Shown here in pieces: positions 36,679 through 48,612 of a stretch of DNA of 64,000 nt. A model generated the notes under the pieces. It was not told where the DNA came from. It searched no databases and saw only the letters and a program-made list of their open reading frames with translations. Each line of letters starts with the position of its first letter. Position 1 is the stretch's first letter. Both the position numbers and the translations under genes were made by a program. Source of the stretch: Neoscytalidium dimidiatum (taxonomy: Eukaryota > Ascomycota > Dothideomycetes > Botryosphaeriales > Botryosphaeriaceae); contig CM074704.1 of assembly GCA_037367355.1 (NCBI GenBank), positions 1,674,001 to 1,738,000 on the forward strand, written 5' to 3'.

Positions 36679-39111
36679 TGCGGGAGCGGAGGGAGAGAGA
36701 TCGGGGCGCGGGTATAGCTATGGCGGGGTCTCGGGGAGCTCGCGGGGCGCGCTCAGTCGGGTGGTTGTTTGTGTAGCCGCAGCAGCAGCTCTGGACTGGG
36801 GGAAGATGGGGAGCTCTGGAGATGTGCGCGCGGCGGGAGTACGAGGCTTGGGAGAGGCCATTTGGGTTCATTTGACGCTGCGGTCTTATCGTAATGCGAC
36901 GTCGGCATCTCAATGCAACGGCGTGTGCGCTGCGGCTAAGGCCAGGGTCTAGTGCTCCGCAGTGAGAGAGGCCGTCCGCGCAGGGAACCCTGCCGTGGTG
37001 TTCGCTGGAGCCCGCGGCCGAGTTCGGATCGCCGCGCGCTGAGCCGACGCTGGCGATGACTAACGCGGCGCAGAGGTGGCCCGCCTGCCAGCCAGGGTGG
37101 GGGGGTTGGTTGGGAGTGTCATTCTTTTACCGTATCAACTTCCTTTTCCTCGCACATATCAGCCAGCGCCCGCTGCCGTGCCCATGCCGCTCTCGACTCC
37201 GTCCTGCTACACTCTCCCTCCGCCGCGTATCAGCGTCGCCATTGACTAACGCCCAGGCTATCTGAATCACGAGCCACCGCCTCGTCGATGGCGCCGCCAG
37301 CCAATCGCACACCGTGGCACATCGGGCTGTCCGACATGCGGCGGGCATTCCCGGCATGCTCTCCTCTGCAACAGGCGGGCGCTGCGGGCGCTGCGGGCGC
37401 TGCGGGCGCTGCGGGCGCTGTCATGGCGAGCGGCAGGTCGATGCGCCTGCTGCGTAGCTCCATGCGGTAGAGCGCGGCGCGATAGGCCAAGCGGATAAGG
37501 CTTGCAGGCACGCCATACAGGGCAATTGCGCAGCACAACTGCCGCCAGCGCCAGAACAGGAGCAGAAGCCAGCCCGCACCCGCACCCACACCCTCATCCA
37601 CCAGCCCGTCTGCTAGTCGCGCTCCGGCAATTCCCACGCTTCGCCGACCGCTTTATCCGCAGCCCACATCCGCTGTCGCTACCGCAGTGCCGCCATCCGC
37701 TGATTGACATGTCGACCCAAGCCGTGACACATCTCCGCATCCGCATTGGCCATGATGCCTTCGACATGCGGGATTGCGAAGCGGGGTCAGTGGCACAGTG
37801 CTTCCCACGACTCGCGCAGCCATCGCGCAGCCCTCACCTGTCTGCCCGGGCTTTCCCCAACCGGCAGCCCTTTCCACCGCGCTCCCAGCCAATCACCGCG
37901 CCCCGTACTCGCACTCTATCAACCAAGCTGTGTCGTCCGCCGAGGAGACGCGTCCTCGATCATTTCCATCCGCCATGGCCCCCGGAAACAGCCAATGTTG
38001 TTTTGTTGCGATTGACGTTGCAGCTCACATTTGCCGACCGGCATTTCTTTTTAAGCTCCGCCCAAACCTACCGGGTTCCCGGGTACCTTTTCTGGGTCCC
38101 ATTCGCAAGTAGCCTGGCTCCTGGGCTGCAGCATGTAGCAAACAGCGTCAAGTAACTTCCTCTGGCGCGTGCTCTGTTTAAGCACCCGCGCATCACAAGG
38201 CTGACCGGGCGAGGCTGCGAATCACTTGTTACCCAGACACGATCCTGTCTAGCTCCGTTGCCTCACGCTCGTTCGACTGTCTGAGCTTATATACGAGAAA
38301 GAAGCTCTATTCCAGACCCTGCAGCCGCTCACCGAGGCCCTGTTGATCCGCGCTTGTTGATGAGCGCTGCGGGAGAACGACTAAGCGGCACTATCTCAAG
38401 CGTCTCGCCCAGTCTTCGCATATCACTGTGTCTAGAACCGGAATCTCCGAGAGCCAGAAGTACTTCAAGTGCTCTGAGCTTAAGGTTGGATCTGCTGCCG
38501 GTTGCCCTGATTTACGACCTCAATCAAATATCCTCCGTACCAGTCGTTGCCAAGCCTGTCTATGGTCTGAGAACGACTTGCTTCTCACCCAACTCTACCC
38601 GCATACTCCGAGACTTCACACAGAAACGACTTCGTAGAGTTTAGCATCCCATCGGAGACGGAGGTGAAGGTTTGGAGCCGTGAACCCGCGCATGATGTTG
38701 ATCCCGGTAGCGCACGTACCAACCTCACAGACTCCCATCACCATCCAAGTCTTGTTCTCCACCGCACTCAAACCGAGACATATCGCCGTTGCAAGAATCT
38801 CGTAACGCAAAAGCAAGATAATTTCATTCGATGCTACGAAACGCCATTCCAAGATCTTCAAGCGTCATGGCGACATCGGCGGGTTGCGAATCCCACGGAA
38901 CACGCAATCCGGGCCTCTGATGTCGTTCGAATAAAAATGCCGTAATCCATTGATATCCAACGCCTATGGACCGCGCTTTGCGCAACGACAAATGAAATCT
39001 TCGCCTTTTATGCCAGAGATAAAACTCGAGCCAATTCCTTCGTCCCAAGCCACTCGAAAAATTTCTTTCTCCGAAGCCACAGGCTCCAAATCCGACGTTG
39101 CGACACCATCA
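36679..39111. other. Spacer of 2.4 kb upstream of hxnR-like gene
   Basis: No supported gene. The left part is the GC-rich 5' flank of the regulator. A 9-bp tandem repeat lies at 37375-37419, and a TTATATA motif near 38287 is not followed by a recognisable gene. The right end is the 3' flank of the molybdenum hydroxylase. Confidence 0.5.
37375..37419. repeat. Five tandem copies of GCGGGCGCT
   Basis: The 9-bp unit repeats five times without change. The sequence around it does not look coding. Confidence 0.95.
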
Positions 39112-42100
39112 TCATGCCACCGTAACGAAAAAGTTCGTCTCCCCCTCCTCTGGCAACACCTTCGTCCTCTGCACAATTTCATCACCCACCGCCAAGCGAA
39201 GTTTCTCCGCCGTGGCCGGACTATCCAACACCAACCTCTCCCCACCCACCACCCCCTTCCCGTCCACCCTCGCCGCCTTGACCGCCTCCCTCAACGCAAA
39301 GAACACCGCCGCGCCCAGGAACAGCGGCGGCTCGCCAATCCCCTTGCTGCTCTGCACGCTCCGGAGGTGCTTCCACGTCAGCTGCTTCCCGTCGCCGTCG
39401 ACCCGCAGCATCGCGGCGTTGAACACCTGCGGGATGTCGGCGAAGCCGGGGATCTTGTAGGTGCCGGGCCCGCGCGTGGCGAGCTGGCCGTCGCGCGTCC
39501 AGAGCGACTCCTCGATGGTGAAAAGGCCCATGCCCTGCACGAAGGCGCCCTCGATCTGCCCGTAGTCGATGGCCGGGTTGATGGACTGCCCGACGTCCAT
39601 CAGGATGTCGGTGCGCAGCACCGTGTGGTCGCCTGTCAGCAGGTCAAGCTCGACCTCGGACGCGGCGACGCCTTGGGCTGAGTTTGGCTGTTAGTAAGAA
39701 AGCCATGAAAAGAAAAGAAAGGCCAAAAAAAAAAGCAAACGGGAAGATCCGGGGGGCTGTAGGTGGTGAAGAGGGGGAGAGAAAAAAAAAACAAAACGAG
39801 CAGCCGACTCACTGAAATAGTAGTACATGTCCTTCACCTTCGCCTCGTCGAACTCGCCCCACTGATACCCGATCCTCGGCATCTTCCAGAATCCGTTCGC
39901 GGCGAGGTTCACCCTGTCCAGGTAGGCGGCGTGGGCGATCGCCTTGAACGGCGCGTCGCGGCCGAGCTTCTCCCAGTACGGCTTCAGCCGCTCGTTCAGC
40001 TGGTCGCACGCGTGCTTGACGGCCATGCCGTTGAGGTCGCTGCCGCTGCTGGCCGCCGTCGGCGACGCGTTGGCGACCTGGTAGCTCTGGCTGTCCTGCG
40101 TGAAGATGGCGTCGAGCGGGACGCCCAGCTCCTGCGCGCACACCTGGCACATCTTGGTGTACAGGCCCTGGCCCATCTCCGTGCCGCCGTGATGCAGCAG
40201 CACGCTGCCGTCGGCGTAGACCTTGACGTACGCGCCGGCCTGGTTCAGGTGCAGCGCCGTCGCGAAGCTGAGGCCGAACTTCGACGGCAGCAGCGCGATG
40301 CCGCGCTTCTTCCACCGGTGCGCCGCGTTGAAGGCGGCGACGGCCTGCTTGCGGGCGGCGTAGTCGGACGTCCGCTTGAGCTGCGCCAGCATCGTCGGCA
40401 CGTGCCAGTCCTCGTCGATGCGCTGCAGGAACGGCGTGCGGTCGCCGACCTTGTACAGGTTCCGCGCGCGCAGGTCGTCGACGTCCACGCCCGTCTCGTC
40501 CGCGATCGCGCACATGATCTGCTCGGCGATGTACATGGCCTGGGGCCCGCCGAACCCGCGGAAGGCCGTGTTGCTGTGGATGTTGGTGCGGCAGACGTGC
40601 CCGCGGATGTGCGCGTGCGGGATCTCGTAGCAGTTGTCGAGATGCGTGCAGCAGCGGTCCATGACGGCGCCCGACATGTCCTGCGAGAAGCCGGCGTTGT
40701 CGTAGACGTCGGCGTCCAGCGCCATCAGCCTCCCCTCCGCGCTGACGCCCACCTTCCACCGGCACTGGATCGGGTGCCGCTGGCCCGTCGTCATCATGTC
40801 CTCGTCGCGGTTGAGCATGATGCGGACCGGGCGCCCTTCCTTGCGCGCGGCGATGGCGCAGAGGCACGCGATGGGCACGCTGCGCGACTCCTTGCCGCCG
40901 AAGGCGCCGCCCATGCGGCGCACGCGCGCGTTGATGCGGTTGCTGGGCACGCCCAGCACCTGCGACACGAACTCTTGCGTCTCGGTCGTGTTCTGCGTCG
41001 ACGACCACACCTCCATGGACCCGTCCTCGCGGTGCGGGATCGCCAGCGCCGCGTTCGTCTCAAGGTAGAAGTGCTCCTGGCCGCCGATGCGAGTCACCCC
41101 GGAGAACACTTTGGCGCACGTCGCGAAGACGGGGGCCAGGGTGCCGCTGGCGATGGCGGCCCCTTTCCTGAGTTCCTTGCCGTGCGGGAAGAAGCTGTCC
41201 GCGGCGATGGCCTCGTCGATGGTCAGGATGGCGGGCAGTTCCTCGTAGACGATATGGACGGCCTTGGCGGCCGCCTGCGCCTGCAGCGCGCTCTCCGCGT
41301 ACACCATGCCGATCGTGTGGCCGTGCGACAGCACGACGCCGTCCGCGAAGAACGTCTCATCCTTCCGGACGGAGCCCCAGACGTTGGCGTCCGCGGGGAT
41401 GCTGTGCTTGTCGACGTACCCCACCACGCCGGGCATCGCGAGCGCCGGCGCCCAGTCGACGGAGACGAGCTTCGCGTGCGCCCGGGCCGCCAGGACCAGC
41501 GCGCCGAACAGCTCGCGGTCCTGCGGCTCCATGTCGTCGACGTACTGCGCCTCGCCCGTGCACTGCTTGAGCGCCGACAGGTGCGGCACCTGCTTGCCGA
41601 CGACGCGCCGCTCGTGCGGGTTGGCGTCGTCGCGCGCCCCGGACGACAGCTCGCGGTGGATCTCGCCGATCAGGTCGGCGGGGACGCTGCCGACGCCCAG
41701 CTCGGCCACGGCCTCGTGCCAGAAGCGGAAGAAGAGCGAGAGCGCCAGCGCCCGCCGGTAGTGCGCCATCCCGCCCGGCACGCCGAACGAGAGCGCGAAG
41801 TCGGCCGCCAGCGCGTCCAGCGCGGCTTCCAGCGTCGAGGCCTCGAACCACGGCTTGCCCAGGAGGGCCTCCTGCGCGTGCCTGGCCGGGACGGTGGTCG
41901 GCGCCATGCCGCCGTAGGCGAGGCTGATGGAGGTGACGGTATTGGCGGCGTCCAGACGTACCCGGAAGGCCGCCGTCACGATGGCGATGTCATCGTCCTT
42001 GCGCTTGGCTTGCTTGTACGCTTTTGTGACTTCTCGAGCGTCTGCGGGCGGCAGGGGGATGCGTAGGTGCGTTATGACCGCGTCAGGAGGCAGGGCCGTC

Positions 42101-43713
42101 GTCCGGTAGCCAAGGAAGAACTTGGACATCGGTATGGCGGCCGAGCCCTCCTTCTCGCTGCGGACGACAACATCGGCGCCGGCGGCCAGGAGGACCGGAT
42201 TCGCGTCTGAGATGGGCGAAGCCGTCGCGACGTTGCCGGCCAGCGATGCCACGTTCCGGATCTGACGGCCGGCGAAGTATCGCAGCTGCTTGCGGAGCGC
42301 TTCCAGGGCCAGCGCGCGCTGACCGAGCTTGCTGTACACGGCCTTGCAGACGTGTTCGAGCTCGGTCAGCGGCGTGTTGGCGCCCAGGTCGATCTTGGTG
42401 GCCGCGTCCCATTCGGCGTCGGATTGGGGCAGTCTCGTCTCCTGCAGCTCCTCGATGTCCGACACGTAGACGGATACCGCGAAGTCGGAATTCTTGAACC
42501 GCACCTCGACCTGGACTTCGCTGGCGCCGCCGACCAGCTTGGCCGAGGGGTATGCGTGCTTGAGCTCGATAAGCTGGGACAGCGTCGTCGGCCGGAACCA
42601 GATCTTCTTGTCGTTGCCGAAGCAGAGCGGCTGCTTTTCGTGCTTCCAGAGTCCCGGCGGGAAGATGAGTTCGGTGTCGGGCTGGTAGGGTTTGAAGTGG
42701 TATTTGGGGACGCCCCTTTCTGAGCCGGCCAAAGGCGCGGCAAGCGATGTCTCGACTTTCGTGCCTTCGGGGTCGGATTCTCGGGATTTGATGGGCTTTG
42801 CGTAGGCGGTACCGCTGACTACCGAGTCTTGCCTGGGTTGGTCGGTGATCTTGGCCTTTGGGGGAGATGCCTCCGGCTCTGTAAGTGCTGAAGAGGACGA
42901 CGATGACTTCTCGCTGTCGGACTCGGTGCTGCTATTTGATGGAGGGCTCTTGTCTCTGCAGCATCCACCAGGTCTGCCGCACGAGCCCAGTGCGGTTGAT
43001 CCGCAGCCTGCCGAGGGCGATACAGCTGTGAGATCGATCTCGACTTCTTCCTTCTTTGAAGATGGCTTTTGTGGTGCTAATTTGCCTTTCAAGTCTTCGG
43101 TAACGAATGTCTTTGCTGCTTGCAAGATGGGCTTGTAGCCGGTGCAACGACACAAGTTGCCGTCAAGATGGCCTTCCCTTTCGATATCATCTTCTGAGAG
43201 ATGAAACTCTCGTGTCTCCGGGTTGTAGGCATTCCGTACTAACGCGTACAAAGACATAACGATTCCGGGCGTGCAAAACCCGCATTGTGAGCCATGCAAT
43301 TTCGCGATGCGCTCTTGGAGAGGGTGGGGGTTGTCGACGGTGCCAAGGCCCTCGACTGTAATCAAGTGCTTTCCATCAACACCAACAAGGGGGAATAGAC
43401 ATGCATTGACTGCGAGGTACTCGACTTTCTTGGTCCTGGGAGAAACCTTGGGGGAGCTGAGAACGACGGTGCAGGCTCCACAGCCGCCCTCGCCGCAACC
43501 GAGCTTGGTGCCCTTGAGACCATGCTGGGCACGGATGAAGTCTAGCAAGGTCCAGTACGGATTGGGGTTGCTGAGCTCGACTTTGGTGCCGTTGAGATAG
43601 AATTTGATGGTAGGAGAGGTGTAGGTTGACTGGATCAGCGGGGTCAGTGCCTCGGCGGCCGACAGCTCGACGGCCGCCTGTCGGGCCGCCTTGGGAGGCG
43701 TTGGAAGAGCCAT
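39112..43713 (-). CDS. hxnS: Molybdenum hydroxylase, xanthine dehydrogenase family: nicotinate hydroxylase (purine hydroxylase II, hxnS-like)
   Basis: Minus-strand exons 39813-43713 and 39112-39677 (intron 135 nt, joining YYYF-TQGVAASE) give 1488 residues from MALPTPPKAA. The N-terminal 2Fe-2S domain has cysteines near 73, 78 and 81 (GCGEGGCGAC); the second 2Fe-2S domain has CGFCTPG and NLCRCTGYKP. A Ser-rich linker of about 130 residues with a Cys-Gly patch (CGRPGGCC) precedes the FAD domain (KLVGGASEVQVEV, IRNVASLAGNV). The molybdopterin part has GGQEHFYLET, RDEDMMTTGQRHP, NTAFRGFGGPQ, GGTEMGQGLYTK and GIGEPPLFLGAA. The enzyme hydroxylates nicotinate to 6-hydroxynicotinate, passing electrons to NAD+. 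Purine hydroxylase I (HxA, xanthine dehydrogenase) has the same layout, so the assignment as HxnS leans on its place beside hxnT, hxnM, hxnX and hxnR-like genes. Confidence 0.8.
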
Positions 43714-44373
43714 TGCGCGCCGTCTTCTCTCCGTCTTCTTCAACTCCAGCGGTGGGGTGGACGAAGCTGCTCCGCTCCCTTATCAGCACTCAGCACCCAA
43801 TGTAGGGATTTGGAACCGGCAATGTACTCACACTGACAGCCGTCGGTGTTCTGACTGACTTGGCAACGACTTACCGCGGGTTTCCCAGTGAATGCGCGAA
43901 GCTATGCCACCTCTTCCGCGACGAAGCGGATATATGAAGTTGGGAGGAGCTGCACGTGTGGCTATCTCCTCCTCTTACCGACGGTAACCTTACTTCCTTG
44001 CCCTTGTGCGACGCAGCCGACGGGAGCGGATCAGCCGCCGGTCGCTCATTGCGACCATTCATCGATCAGCATTATCAGCCACCCGCTCACTGGGCCGCTA
44101 AATCCAACCCCCTCCCACTCTTAGCTCTCCCACTCTCTATCCCGTTCCCACTCCTCCACACGCCGCCTTTCGGGCTTCAGCGCCGACCGCACTGCTCATG
44201 CCTGAATAGCCTTCGTGGGACGCAAGACTTCCAGGTGCACGTACAAGAACCGGGCAACATGGCGCAATTACCTCTGTCTGCTCTCTATTTTTCTTTTACT
44301 CTCACTCTTGCGCTCAACCCTCCTCCCATACCACAGTCCGTTTCCCTCTCTTCAATTCTCGAAAAAATCAAAA
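43714..44373. promoter_or_regulatory. Divergent promoter region between hxnS-like and hxnT-like genes
   Basis: These 660 bp lie between two divergent start codons. The hxnT side carries a long CT-rich leader (about 44100-44360) typical of fungal 5' UTRs. No open frame here is supported as a gene. Confidence 0.5.
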
Positions 44374-45786
44374 ATGCCAGCTCCAATCGCAACTCCCAGC
44401 TTCCCGCCGCTGAAGGACACGGCGCTCTTCAAGCCCCTCCAGCTGGGCAAGCTCTCCCTCAGCCACCGCATCGTCATGGCTCCCCTGACGCGCATGCGCG
44501 CTAAGAAAGAGAGCGACGGCGTCTACGTCCCGCACGATTTGAACGTCGAGTACTACGCGCAACGGGCCAGCAAGGGCGGCCTGCAGCTGACCGAGGCTAC
44601 GGACATCTGCCACTATGTATGTTACATTCCACTCCCTCCCTTCTTCGAAAAGCTCAAACCCTCCAATATTCCAAAACCGCAAACACATAAGCCTCCCATC
44701 CTTCACTCATCTCTTAAAAATGAAAAGAAAAGGAAGAAAAAAAAATTAACGCACCATCCCTCCTTCCAGGCCTCCGGCTACCCCGGTGTCCCCGGTGTCT
44801 TCACGGCCTCGCAGCTCGCGGGCTGGAAGCGCGTCACGGACGCCGTGCACGCCAAGGGCGGCAGCATCTTCTGCCAGCTCTGGCACACGGGGCGGGCGTC
44901 GCCGCCGTCGTTCCGCGGCGGCGCGCAGCCCGTGTCCAGCGGCACGCGCCCCATCTCCGGCGACGCGCTCGACGGCACCGCGTACGCCGCGAACCCGCCG
45001 CGGGCGCTGACCGTCCCGGAGATCAAGGGCCTCGCGGCCGAGTGGGCGGCCGCGGCGCGGCGCGCGGTCGACGAGGCCGGGTTCGACGGCGTCGAGGTGC
45101 ACGGCGCGAACGGGTACCTGCTGGACCAGTTCCTGCACGACAACGTGAACGACGGGAGGGACGACGAGTACGGCGGCGGGGTCGAGGGCCGGTGCCGCTT
45201 CGTGCTCGAGGTGGTCGAGGCGGTGGCGGCGGCCGTCGGCGGCGCGCGGACGGGCGTGCGGCTGAGCCCGTACAACTACTTCCAGGACACGAAGGACAGC
45301 GATCCGAACGCGCACTGGGCGTACCTGTGCGCGCGGATCGCGGCGCTGGACGAGGCGAGGCGGCCCGCGTACGTGCACATGGTGGAGCCGCGGTTCGACG
45401 AGCAGCTGGACGAGGGCGCGAAGCTGGACGCGTTGGCGGCGTACACGGGGCACGTGGAGGACGGCGGGGTCGAGGCGGAGGCGACGGCCGGTGTGAAGGG
45501 GAAGGGGAGGAACAGCCTCGTGCCGTTCAGGCGCATCTTGGCCAAGGGCGGCGTCAAGTTCCTGGCGGCGGGCGGTTACCAGAGGGAGAATGCGGCTCCA
45601 GTTGTCGAGGCCGGCGATGCGGACTGTGTGATTTTTGGGAGGTGGTTCATTGCCAATCCGGATTTGCCGGAGAGGTTGAAGGAGGGCTGGCCGCTGAATG
45701 AGTATGACAGGACGACGTTTTATGGCGCGGACCCGCCGGAGAAGGGCTATGTGGATTATCCGGTCTTTGAGGGTGCGGTGGCATAG
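44374..45786 (+). CDS. hxnT: Old Yellow Enzyme family flavin oxidoreductase (hxnT-like)
   Basis: Exons 44374-44616 and 44770-45786 give 419 residues. The intron (153 nt, phase 0) joins ATDICHY to ASGYPGVPG. The FMN-binding TIM barrel starts with [13 protein letters not shown] and continues through [12 protein letters not shown]. The substrate-anchoring pair is His192 and Asn195 in [14 protein letters not shown], matching His191/Asn194 of yeast OYE1, followed by RDDEYGG. A downstream FMN-phosphate loop reads [12 protein letters not shown]. Old Yellow Enzymes reduce activated C=C bonds with NAD(P)H. In the A. nidulans nicotinate route HxnT is such an alkene reductase, acting on a pyridine intermediate. 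The ATG used lies in a CT-rich leader; an upstream in-frame extension from 44215 is less likely because it lacks family similarity. The frame is intact. Confidence 0.85.
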   Translation: MPAPIATPSFPPLKDTALFKPLQLGKLSLSHRIVMAPLTRMRAKKESDGVYVPHDLNVEYYAQRASKGGLQLTEATDICHYVCYIPLPPFFEKLKPSNIPKPQTHKPPILHSSLKNEKKRKKKKLTHHPSFQASGYPGVPGVFTASQLAGWKRVTDAVHAKGGSIFCQLWHTGRASPPSFRGGAQPVSSGTRPISGDALDGTAYAANPPRALTVPEIKGLAAEWAAAARRAVDEAGFDGVEVHGANGYLLDQFLHDNVNDGRDDEYGGGVEGRCRFVLEVVEAVAAAVGGARTGVRLSPYNYFQDTKDSDPNAHWAYLCARIAALDEARRPAYVHMVEPRFDEQLDEGAKLDALAAYTGHVEDGGVEAEATAGVKGKGRNSLVPFRRILAKGGVKFLAAGGYQRENAAPVVEAGDADCVIFGRWFIANPDLPERLKEGWPLNEYDRTTFYGADPPEKGYVDYPVFEGAVA

Positions 45787-46852
45787 ACGGTTGTGGCGTA
45801 AAGAAGACCAAGGACAGAGGTCTGCATGGCGTGCAAATTAGAAAGATGATTAGAGCAGAGGTTCAGCAGAATCCATTCGTTTTTATTTCGCAGCGCTGCA
45901 AGCTCAGACGGGCGTAGCATTGTATTCTGGAGTTTACTTAAGAAAGTATGTGTTTTGACGTTGCTGCTGACGCTCTGATCCAGTTGAATCGGATCAACAT
46001 TCCGCTTGAATGTCTCCTTACGGCCATTCGCAGAGGATCTAACGTGAAGTGGCAATGCCCACGTGCTCTGGCTCTTGTTATTTCTTGAGTAGTTCAAGCT
46101 GAGGTCGGGTGGCGGCCAGAAACAATTCCCTGAGATGAAACACCAGCGTGCCCGAAAAAAGACGCAGTTTCCACGATATCGCACGGCACGCACAGCCTAT
46201 CTATCGCATCTTCTCATATCACCAATTTTCGTGCCAAGCAAAGGGTGGAGACGGCCTGAGAGATACCGAAATAAGACGCAAGCGATGCGGGGCAAGGGTC
46301 CGAGCTGCGACGGGTGGGCGGAAAACCACGCGATGCACGTCACAGGGCGCTAGGGGGACCTGTATGTGACATCTGGGAGCTATGGCCACCCTGCCACACT
46401 TTTGATAAAGCTGCCCGCCTTTGTCCTTATCAACAGTGGGGGTGGTCTCTCCATGGCAGAGCTTCGTGTGCCCGAGGGGAGAGGGGCAGCGGACCCCGCG
46501 GCTCAGCAAGGATGCGAGAAGGAAGAGGGGAGCGGCGTGGAGGTTGGCGTGCGTTACCCAAGAGCGCTCGTTTTGTAGCCAGGACGCAGGCGCCGTCGGC
46601 GAGCTGCATGAGCTGGGAAAATGTACCCCGCCAGACCTCCCCAGCCTTGCTCTTCCCTCCTCCCGCTGCCCGGGAATTTTTGATCGCGACGCGACCGCCG
46701 ATCAGTCGACTGCCTCCCCTGCTCTTTCCCACAACTCGTCCTCTCACTGCGGCCTTTTGTATCTGCTGAACCATTGGAGCTTTTTGCCTTGCCATTGAAC
46801 CCTCGTTCCACCCCGCCTGCCTCCACCTGAGACCTAACCGCCCACCGCGACT
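45787..46852. other. Spacer and 5' flank of hxnM-like gene
   Basis: About 1.07 kb without a recognisable gene. Short frames overlap and show no domain. The right end is a C-rich leader before the hxnM-like ATG. Confidence 0.5.
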
Positions 46853-47968
46853 ATGGGCAAGAAGCGCGTGCTCGTCAGCTACGGCGTCGACATCGACGCC
46901 GTCGCCGGCTGGCTTGGATCGTACGGCGGCGAAGACTCGACGAGCGACATCAGCCGCGGTACGCCTCACCTCCGGCGGTCCAGCCGAGACCAAGCACTGA
47001 CAAACACCAGGCATGTTCGCCGGCACGATCGGCATCACGCGGCTGCTCAAGCTCTTCGCCAAGTACAACATCAAGGCGACGTGGTTCATCCCGGGACACT
47101 CGCTCGAGACGTTCCCGGACGAGTGCGCGGCGGTGCGCGACGCGGGCCACGAGATCGGCCTGCACGGCTACTCGCACGAGAACCCCAAGGACATGACGTT
47201 CGAGCAGCAGCGCGACGTGCTCGACAAGACCTGGCGCATGCTGACCGACTTCTGCGGCGGCAAGCCGCCCCGCGGCAGCGTCGCGCCGTGGTGGGAGGTC
47301 AGCCGCGAGGGGACGGAGCTGCTGCTGAGCTACGGCGTCGAGTACGACCACTCGATGAGCCATAGCGATTACCAGTGCTATTGGCTGCGGACGGAGGACC
47401 AGTGGACCAAGATCGATTATTCGAAGAAGGCCGAGGAGTGGATGAAGCCGCTGGTCAAGGGGAAGGAGACGGGTCTGGTGGAGATTCCCGGGAGCTGGTA
47501 TATCGACGACCTACCGCCGATGATGTTCATCAAGGGTGCGCCGAACAGTCACGGGTGGGTGAGCCCGAAGGTGGTGGAGGAGCTGTGGATGGTGAGCACT
47601 GCGGAATTTACATGGCTGCGCAGCTGGATTGGGGCTGACGCCGGGCAGGACCATTTCGACTACTTTTACCGCGAGTACGACGAGTTCGTCTTCCCGATGA
47701 CGATTCACCCGGATGTAAGTGGGCGTCCGCACGTCCTGCTTATGCATGAGAGGTAAGACGTTATGAATTATTGTAGCCTTTGAGCAATGCTGACGACTTC
47801 GGCAGGATCATTGAGCACATCAACAAGCACGAGGGCGTGGAGTGGGTTACGATGGAGCAGATGTGTGATGATTTCAAGAGCAGAAACACGCCGGCACCTG
47901 GTGCTATGATGCCAACACCGATTGAGGAGGTTTTGAAGAAGTACGAAGCAAAGAAGGCTGCTGCATAA
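46853..47968 (+). CDS. hxnM: Polysaccharide-deacetylase-fold hydrolase: cyclic imide hydrolase (hxnM-like)
   Basis: Exons 46853-46958, 47011-47591, 47649-47752 and 47806-47968 give 317 residues. The second intron (57 nt) is a multiple of three and has no stop, so it reads through in a naive translation. Removing it restores [18 protein letters not shown]. The NodB-like fold shows the metal-binding Asp in [11 protein letters not shown] and the H-x3-H pair in [13 protein letters not shown], with [11 protein letters not shown] and [15 protein letters not shown] later. This subgroup, close to PuuE-type allantoinases and often labelled peptidoglycan deacetylase, includes cyclic imide hydrolases. 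In the nicotinate pathway HxnM would open a cyclic imide made from the pyridine ring. The protein has no signal peptide, which argues against a cell-wall role and for a cytosolic one. Confidence 0.82.
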
Positions 47969-48612
47969 ATAATTGAAAGACCGAGGGGACAATGGGAGAA
48001 ATTGGGCATGATCGCTTGACGGCTGCAATGACATCATCGTATCTCCCGGCAAAATTCCAATGCAGTGCTGTTATTCCAAAGGTCTGTAGCAATATCAACA
48101 CGTTACTAGCGATTTGGACAAGTGCCGGTATACATGCGCTTTCCTGTACTGTTAAGAGGCTAAGCTGAAGGAGGACAAGTTTTCGCTTCCTACCGACGCC
48201 TTCGGACAAGCCGGTCGACGCGACGCCGCCCTCTTCCACCTTTTACCCCACTCCTGCACTCTTGCTAGTTGCCTCTCTGCACGACTATTGACCCGAACAG
48301 TGAAGCTCGCTGCACCACTCCACGCCACTGGTCGATACGTACAGCTTCCCTTACCAATCGGGAACTTGTGCATGCTTGAGCGGCGTCATGCAGCTTATTC
48401 CCGCGTCGGCCCCACCACCACTGTTGCTCCCGCATCCACCTTAGCCGCCTACCGTCAAGAAGTAAACTGTACCTCACATGCATCTATTTCCTTCACATAC
48501 ATACGTAGAAAGAGCCTCTAGTCGGAATTGAAAGAACGTCCCCTCTTCTATCTTCAGCAGAACCAGACCTTGCTTCTCGTCTCTCGCTGCCAGCTTCTGG
48601 TCAACCACCGAG
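47969..48612. other. Spacer and 5' flank of hxnX-like gene
   Basis: About 640 bp without a supported gene. It contains the 3' flank of the hxnM-like gene and the pyrimidine-rich leader of the next gene. Confidence 0.5.

Noticed and set aside
37230..38155. Frames over the 9-bp repeat region
   Set aside because: Ala/Pro and His/Pro runs come from the repeats; no splice structure or similarity.
39763..42066. Long open frame (767 codons) on the plus strand
   Set aside because: It is antisense to the molybdenum hydroxylase, is rich in Arg/Val/His as expected from GC-biased third positions, and shows no domain.
39112..43713. Plain housekeeping xanthine dehydrogenase (hxA)
   Set aside because: Not excluded by sequence, but the neighbouring set of hxn-type genes makes the nicotinate paralogue more likely; kept as an open question in the findings.
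46853..47968. Cell-wall chitin or peptidoglycan deacetylase
   Set aside because: No signal peptide or chitin-binding module; the sequence fits the PuuE/cyclic-imide hydrolase branch of the fold.
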